Shown one piece after another: positions 59,891-64,000 of a stretch of DNA of 64,000 bases. The notes under the pieces are model-generated. The model was not told where the DNA came from and ran no database searches. It saw nothing but the letters and a program-made list of their open reading frames with translations. The DNA lies in the NCBI RefSeq assembly GCF_934561735.1, contig NZ_CAKTGT010000001.1:124001-188000 (forward strand). Direction: 5' to 3'. This DNA comes from an uncultured Eubacterium sp. GTDB lineage: Bacteria > Bacillota > Clostridia > Oscillospirales > Acutalibacteraceae. Each line of letters opens with the position of its first letter. Within the stretch, counting starts at the first letter, position 1. Position numbers and translations under genes: made by a program.

Positions 59891-60232
59891 ATGCCTACTT
59901 TAGCTTTAAGTCCAATGCTTATTTTGGAGATTATAATTGCATTTTCGTTTATAATGACATCAATATTTATGTTCAAACCAAAGGGCAACGAAACCGTGCA
60001 CATCATATTCTTTTGGCTTGCGGTTGCACTCAATGTGCTTGTAACATTCATCAGTGCCACCTCACTGCCCGACAACTATATGCGTGAGGTTATCATCGCC
60101 TGGTGCGGACTGATAATTTCCGCCGTCGGCATAGTTATCCGCATTGCCAAGGGCAAAACGAGTGCCGTTGCAAACATTTTTGTAATGCTCTCCACAGTCT
60201 ACGGCGTGCTGGGATACTTTTTGTTAGCATAA
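59891..60232 (+). CDS. Small membrane protein, four predicted helices
   Basis: A 113-residue hydrophobic protein with segments near 5-27 (LSPMLILEIIIAFSFIMTSIF), 36-56, 66-83 and 92-112 (IFVMLSTVYGVLGYFLLA). A lone Cys72 and few charged residues offer no obvious metal motif. I do not recognise a family. AAAGGAG before the ATG at 59891 and the 10-base gap to the CsoR-type gene imply coupling, so it may be regulated by it or act with it. Confidence 0.75.
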   Translation: MPTLALSPMLILEIIIAFSFIMTSIFMFKPKGNETVHIIFFWLAVALNVLVTFISATSLPDNYMREVIIAWCGLIISAVGIVIRIAKGKTSAVANIFVMLSTVYGVLGYFLLA

Positions 60233-60246
60233 AAATATAAATCAAT

Positions 60247-60319
60247 CGTAGGGGCGACCTTTGGTCGCCTTATTTTTATATAACAAAAACAAAGAGGCGA
60301 ACACAGTTCGCCCCTACGA
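60247..60319. repeat. Two opposed family A hairpins
   Basis: CGTAGGGGCGACC-TTT-GGTCGCC followed by TTATTTTTAT (60247-60280, terminator-like for the rightward genes) and AGGCGAAC-ACA-GTTCGCCCCTACGA (60294-60319) in the opposite orientation. Confidence 0.7.
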
Positions 60320-60330
60320 AATTGTTAATT

Positions 60331-61059
60331 TTATATATTCTTTATTATATACTTTATATACCTATCTATAATGTCAATATCGGTGAGGTCATAGACCATT
60401 CGTGCGCCGACGGTATCCTCCAACTCATTAAAGACGGCTTTGCCGTGATTGAACACAAAATCAATGCCGTAATAATGAGCACCGAGCGGAGATACCAAAT
60501 CAATGATTTTTTGCACCTCTGCCGTTTCTTCGGCTGAAAGATTATAAAGTTCCGCCCTGCCGCCGAGGCAATAATTTGAACGAAAATCGGTATCGGACAC
60601 ACGCAAAATCGAAGCAACGATTTCTCCGCCGAGCACCCACACACGCACATCTTTGCCAAGGTCGGACGCCGGCATTTGGCACACCTGATTTTCATCGTAT
60701 TCCTCCGCACTGCGGCACATAACAACACCGTTGCCGCCGTGGGAATTCTTCGGCTTTTTCACAAAAGGCGGAATTGAATACCTTGTGGGCATAATCTCTA
60801 TGCCACGCTTTTGCATAAAATCATAACAAAGCTGTTTATCGTTTGCAAGACGGCAAAACTCCGCACCGTTAAAAACTTTTGCACCTGTTTTGCCGTAATA
60901 TTCCGCAACCGCAAAGTCGTTGCTTCGGTTGATGACAACATCAGCCTGCACCCTCGCCGTCGGGTCAACAAGCTCCGCCCCAAGCTGTTCCTTAAATTTT
61001 TTCACCACAAAGGAATTGCGTGCGGCTTCCTCGGGCGAATAAACCAAAATCGTTTTCAT
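60331..61059 (-). CDS. ATP-grasp ligase, RimK-like (second of pair)
   Basis: A 242-residue ATP-grasp protein. The N-terminal pre-ATP-grasp fold begins MKTILVYSPEEAARN; the nucleotide-binding part has PPFVKKPKNSHGGNGVVMC (phosphate-binding Gly-rich loop), KDVRVWVLGGEIVASILR and YYGIDFVFNHGKAVFNELEDTVGARM (metal-binding E and N-equivalent D). It is shorter than RimK (~300). It starts two bases after the stop of the related gene upstream. Predicted reaction: ATP-dependent carboxylate-amine or similar ligation; substrate unknown. Confidence 0.8.
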   Translation of the reverse strand: MKTILVYSPEEAARNSFVVKKFKEQLGAELVDPTARVQADVVINRSNDFAVAEYYGKTGAKVFNGAEFCRLANDKQLCYDFMQKRGIEIMPTRYSIPPFVKKPKNSHGGNGVVMCRSAEEYDENQVCQMPASDLGKDVRVWVLGGEIVASILRVSDTDFRSNYCLGGRAELYNLSAEETAEVQKIIDLVSPLGAHYYGIDFVFNHGKAVFNELEDTVGARMVYDLTDIDIIDRYIKYIIKNI

Positions 61060-61061
61060 AT

Positions 61062-61877
61062 CTACTTAATTTTCTCTGATATTTCGTCAAAAATCAACGG
61101 TGCAACATCCACACCCGTTGTGTTCATAATGTTGATAATGTGGGCGTTTGAATTAACTTCGCACACCGCACCGTTTGGCAAAATGTCAACTCCGCCGAAA
61201 GTCAAACCGAGTTCTTTGCACACAGCCACGGCTGTCTGTTTTTCGTATTCTGTCGGAGTATACTCGCTTGCAGTACCGCCGTTTGTGATGTTTGAGCGAA
61301 AGTCATTGTCGTTATGCCTTTTCATTGCGGCAACCACCCTGTCGCCCACAACCTCAAGCCTTACATCCGAATTGTCACACTCAACATATTCCTGCAAAAG
61401 AAACGGCTTGCCGTTGATACAATTCATCACCTCATCAACCGTTTGGCACAAATGCACCTGCTCGCCGAACGAACCGCAACGCTCCTTAAAAACAACGGGA
61501 AGTTCCAAATTTTCCACCGCCGTATTCACAAATCGTGAATAATCCACGGCAAAAAACGAAAGCGGTGCAATAATCGTTTTTGGCTGGCTGAATTTGTTTT
61601 CAAGAGCAAAATAAGTTTTTGCCTTGTCATCGCAAAGTTCAATTGAGCGTGACGAATTAAAAACGGGAACGCCCTTGTTCTCAAACGATTTTGCAAGCAT
61701 TGTGTCCTTGTCCCAAAACAGAACAAAATCGGGTTTTTCATCCGAAAAAAGTGCGTTTTCATTGGTAACAATATCCAAATCTACGCCTTTGTTTTTAGCT
61801 GAAACCAACAAATGATTGTGCAGTTCGTTGTACTTTCCACCGTGCAAATAGTGATTAACTACCAAAAAGCCGTGCAT
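61062..61877 (-). CDS. ATP-grasp ligase, RimK-like (first of pair)
   Basis: A 271-residue ATP-grasp protein: MHGFLVVNHYLHGGKYNELH opening, FVLFWDKDTMLAKSFENKGVPVFNSSRSIELCDDKAKTYFAL (the lid-preceding substrate loop), VVFKERCGSFGEQVHLC (Lys and Gly-rich loop), DVRLEVVGDRVVAAMKR, and FGGVDILPNGAVCEVNSNAHI (metal ligands E and N). Motifs fit RimK/LysX-type alpha-L-amino acid ligases. It forms a pair with the next gene; the two are only moderately alike, so two different ligations are possible. The upstream promoter is shared back-to-back with purH. Confidence 0.82.
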   Translation of the reverse strand: MHGFLVVNHYLHGGKYNELHNHLLVSAKNKGVDLDIVTNENALFSDEKPDFVLFWDKDTMLAKSFENKGVPVFNSSRSIELCDDKAKTYFALENKFSQPKTIIAPLSFFAVDYSRFVNTAVENLELPVVFKERCGSFGEQVHLCQTVDEVMNCINGKPFLLQEYVECDNSDVRLEVVGDRVVAAMKRHNDNDFRSNITNGGTASEYTPTEYEKQTAVAVCKELGLTFGGVDILPNGAVCEVNSNAHIINIMNTTGVDVAPLIFDEISEKIK

Positions 61878-61910
61878 TGCCCCGCTCCTTTTCTACATAT
61901 TACTGCAAAT

Positions 61911-61955
61911 ATTGTAGCATTCTCACTTGCAAACTGCAACAAAATATTGTACAAT
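61911..61955. promoter_or_regulatory. Back-to-back promoters for the ATP-grasp pair and AICAR transformylase
   Basis: Minus strand: TTGCAG (61939-61934), 17 bases, TACAAT (61916-61911). Plus strand: TTGCAA (61927-61932), 17 bases, TACAAT (61950-61955). The two -35 boxes lie within one TTGCAAACTGCAA palindrome (61927-61939), a candidate shared operator. Confidence 0.6.
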
Positions 61956-62011
61956 AATTACCTATGGTATTTTTATTATAGACTAAATATCTGATTTTAC
62001 GGGGTGTATCA

Positions 62012-63187
62012 ATGACAGAATATAAGTTAAAATACGGTTGTAATCCAAATCAAAACCCGGCAAGAATCCATATGGACGGCAAAGAGCTTCCGTTTACCGT
62101 TCTCAACGGTGCGGCAGGCTATATCAATTTGCTTGACGCCTTTAATTCATGGCAGCTTGTCAAAGAATTAAAAGAGGCAACAGGACTTCCGAGTGCCGCA
62201 AGCTTTAAGCATGTTTCGCCGGCAGGTGCGGCTGTTGCTCAACCGCTTGACGAAGCAGACAGAAAGGTTTGTATGGTTCCCGACGGTCTTGAGCTTTCTC
62301 CGATTGCACAGGCTTATGTAAGAGCAAGAAGCACGGACAGACAGTCATCATTCGGCGATTTTGTTGCTCTTTCGGACGAGTGTGACGAATCGATTGCACA
62401 GTTCCTTATGAAAGAAGTATCCGACGGTATCATTGCTCCGTCATACAGCGACAAGGCACTTGAACTCCTCAAATCAAAGCGCAGAGGCAACTTCCTCATC
62501 ATCCAAATGGACCCTGATTATGTTCCCGAAGAGATGGAAACAAAGCAGGTTTTCGGCATTAAGTTTGAGCAAAAACGCAACAATGCAAAAATCACTATGG
62601 ATTTGTTTGACGATATGCCGACAAAGGTTAAGGAAATTCCCGAAATTGCAAAAATCGATTTGCTTATTTCAATGATTACACTCAAATATACACAGTCAAA
62701 CTCCGTTGTTTACGCACAGGGCGGTCAAACCCTCGGCGTCGGTGCAGGCCAACAGAGCAGAATTCTCTGCACAAGAATGGCAGGCTCAAAGGCGGATATG
62801 CTTTGGCTCAGAAGAAACGAAAAAGTGCTCAATCTTCCGTTTGTTGACGGCATAAGAAAATGCGATGCCGACAACGCAATTGACCTCTACATCTCTGATG
62901 ATTACGAGGAACTCCTCAAAGACGGCGTATGGCAGAGATACTTTACCGTTAAGCCTGAACCGTTTACGGCAGAAGAAAAAGCCGCATGGCACGAAAAGAT
63001 GGACAATGTTGCTCTCGGCTCTGATGCATTTTTCCCGTTTGAGGACAATATCGAGCGTGCCGTTAAGTCGGGCGTTAAGTACATCGCACAGCCGGGCGGT
63101 TCGGTAAGAGATGAAAATGTTATTGAATGTTGCGACAAGTACGGCATTGCAATGGCAATGACAGGAATTCGTTTGTTCCATCACTAA
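62012..63187 (+). CDS. purH: Stand-alone AICAR transformylase (AICARFT half of PurH)
   Basis: Formylates AICAR in the penultimate step of IMP synthesis. The 391-residue protein corresponds only to the AICARFT domain. Visible motifs: KYGCNPNQNPARIHMDG, VLNGAAGYINLLDAFNSWQLV, SFKHVSPAGAAVAQPL and RSTDRQSSFGDFVALS, plus QGGQTLGVGAGQQSR and KYIAQPGGSVRD near the end. The K-H pair in SFKHVSPAG is the catalytic site. The IMP cyclohydrolase half of bifunctional PurH is missing, so cyclisation must come from another gene. It starts at 62012, 24 bases upstream of CGGTTG; the ribosome binding site is GGGGTG. Confidence 0.93.
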   Translation: MTEYKLKYGCNPNQNPARIHMDGKELPFTVLNGAAGYINLLDAFNSWQLVKELKEATGLPSAASFKHVSPAGAAVAQPLDEADRKVCMVPDGLELSPIAQAYVRARSTDRQSSFGDFVALSDECDESIAQFLMKEVSDGIIAPSYSDKALELLKSKRRGNFLIIQMDPDYVPEEMETKQVFGIKFEQKRNNAKITMDLFDDMPTKVKEIPEIAKIDLLISMITLKYTQSNSVVYAQGGQTLGVGAGQQSRILCTRMAGSKADMLWLRRNEKVLNLPFVDGIRKCDADNAIDLYISDDYEELLKDGVWQRYFTVKPEPFTAEEKAAWHEKMDNVALGSDAFFPFEDNIERAVKSGVKYIAQPGGSVRDENVIECCDKYGIAMAMTGIRLFHH

Positions 63188-63195
63188 AATATTTT

Positions 63196-63300
63196 GCGGG
63201 AGGATGATATCCTCCCCTACAAATCAAAACATATATGTATGGCGAACCGGGTTCGCCTAATAACCACGATCCAAACCGTAGGGGCGAACTGTGTTCGCCT
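63196..63300. repeat. Three family A hairpins before purA
   Basis: GCGGGAGGATGATATCCTCCCCTAC (63196-63220), GGCGAACC-GG-GTTCGCC (63241-63257, without the TAGGGG edge) and CCGTAGGGGCGAAC-TGT-GTTCGCC (63277-63299). They sit between purH and the purA ribosome binding site. Confidence 0.65.
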
Positions 63301-63325
63301 AATATAAATTCTAAGGAGAATAAAA

Positions 63326-64000
63326 ATGGTACGAGCAATAGTAGGCGCCAACTGGGGCGACGAAGGCAAGGGTAAAATCACGGATATGTTCGCTGAAAAG
63401 AGCGACATCGTTATTCGCTTTCAGGGCGGTGCAAACGCAGGTCACACCATCATCAACGAACACGGCAGATTTGCACTTCACTTGATGCCGTCGGGTGTGT
63501 GCTACAATCACACAACCTGCATCATCGGCAACGGTGTTGCACTTGACATCAACAAGTTTATCAACGAGCTTGAAGATGTTAAAAAGGCAGGGCTTAATCC
63601 AAAGCTTCTTGTAAGCGACAGAGCACAAATCCTTATGCCATATCACATTTTACTTGACACATACGAGGAAGAAAGACTCGGCAAAAACGCATTCGGTTCA
63701 ACAAAGAGCGGTATTGCACCTTTCTTCTCGGACAAATATTCAAAAATCGGTATTCAGGTTAACGAGCTTTTTGATGACGAAACTCTCAAGGCAAAGCTCA
63801 AGAACATCTGCACGCTCAAAAACCTCACTCTTGAGCATGTTTACCACAAGCCGCTTCTCAGCGAAGAAGAACTTTACAACACCTGCGTAGAGTACAGAGA
63901 AAAGATTGCACCTTATGTTTGCGACACTCACAAGTACATTGCACAGGCACTCAAAGACGGCAAAAACATTTTGCTTGAAGGTCAGCTCGGCACTCTTAAA
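63326..64000 (+). CDS. purA: Adenylosuccinate synthase, 3' end missing
   Basis: Joins IMP and aspartate using GTP, the first step to AMP. The first 225 codons are present. MVRAIVGANWGDEGKGKITD carries the GTP-binding loop (usual form VxGAQWGDEGKGK), NAGHTI has the catalytic-site His, and STKSGIAPFFSDK the family STxRGIxP-equivalent. The ribosome binding site is AAGGAG. The window ends at LLEGQLGTLK. It completes a rightward purine group with purH, separated only by repeats. Confidence 0.96.
   Translation, partial: MVRAIVGANWGDEGKGKITDMFAEKSDIVIRFQGGANAGHTIINEHGRFALHLMPSGVCYNHTTCIIGNGVALDINKFINELEDVKKAGLNPKLLVSDRAQILMPYHILLDTYEEERLGKNAFGSTKSGIAPFFSDKYSKIGIQVNELFDDETLKAKLKNICTLKNLTLEHVYHKPLLSEEELYNTCVEYREKIAPYVCDTHKYIAQALKDGKNILLEGQLGTLK

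Noticed and set aside
60811..61542. 243-codon plus-strand frame opposite the ATP-grasp pair
   Set aside because: It spans the junction of two real genes on the other strand and resembles no protein.

Overview
The window looks like a chromosomal segment of a spore-forming, anaerobic, fairly low-GC Clostridia member, most likely Oscillospiraceae/Ruminococcaceae. The evidence is a SleB-type spore cortex-lytic enzyme, an ECF riboflavin transporter under an FMN riboswitch, a C+ (zinc-type) ribosomal protein S18, B12-dependent methionine synthase with a detached reactivation protein, a soluble Hdr/Flx flavin redox cluster, two L-lactate dehydrogenases, and secreted LRR proteins ending in dockerin-like calcium motifs. 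No rRNA, tRNA, CRISPR array, phage or transposase gene was seen. Both window edges cut genes: a Cys-rich protein on the left and purA on the right.

Left part (1-13.3 kb): a membrane-embedded M28 peptidase; a metF / reactivation-domain / metH / Rrf2-regulator operon; the rpsF-ssb-rpsR operon; a DUF4250 protein; a TrpXYZ-like ABC importer; a PHP-fold protein that has lost metal ligands; and a PI-PLC-like protein with no signal peptide. At 13.3-13.6 kb a 21-residue hydrophobic peptide gene and an opposing short RNA, each with a consensus promoter (TTGACA-17-TATAAT), look like an undescribed type I toxin-antitoxin locus.

Middle (13.6-36.5 kb): pyrG and a DUF1846 gene, each with a terminator hairpin in its leader; FMN riboswitch-ribU; rsmE and an OGG-like glycosylase; sleB; ldh; and thioredoxin. 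Then comes an 11-kb leftward cluster: fumC, hdrB, hdrC, hdrA, mvhD/flxD-like, two [4Fe-4S] proteins, an NAD(P)H:flavin oxidoreductase, a 2Fe-2S/4Fe-4S protein, a soluble fumarate-reductase flavoprotein, and an AspT-like carrier. The gene content suggests NADH-driven, possibly electron-bifurcating, fumarate reduction with malate/fumarate in and succinate out. Rex-type operators (TTGTTA-N6-TAACAA) precede this operon and the second ldh, tying both fermentation exits to NADH/NAD+ sensing.

Right part (36.6-64 kb): DAHP synthase, a GH36 alpha-galactosidase, zapA, a U32 peptidase-family protein, maf and a PHP phosphoesterase. These are followed by three secreted proteins: a BspA-like LRR with a dockerin-like tail, an internalin-like LRR with a dockerin-like tail, and a 2183-residue Big2/FIVAR repeat protein. 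A PAS-only sensor, purL, a CsoR-family repressor, two adjacent ATP-grasp ligases, a stand-alone AICAR transformylase and purA complete the window.

Intergenic space is dominated by three non-coding repeat families: (A) short hairpins with CGTAGGGG / CCCCTACG edges and a swappable palindromic core; (B) TCGCAC / GGGGAGCC hairpins; and (C) 230-330 bp elements bounded by AGACTGTCGATAAAGC and CTCAACAGCC, which resemble MITEs. Most promoters listed are sigma-A hexamer pairs with 17-nt spacing, read by eye.
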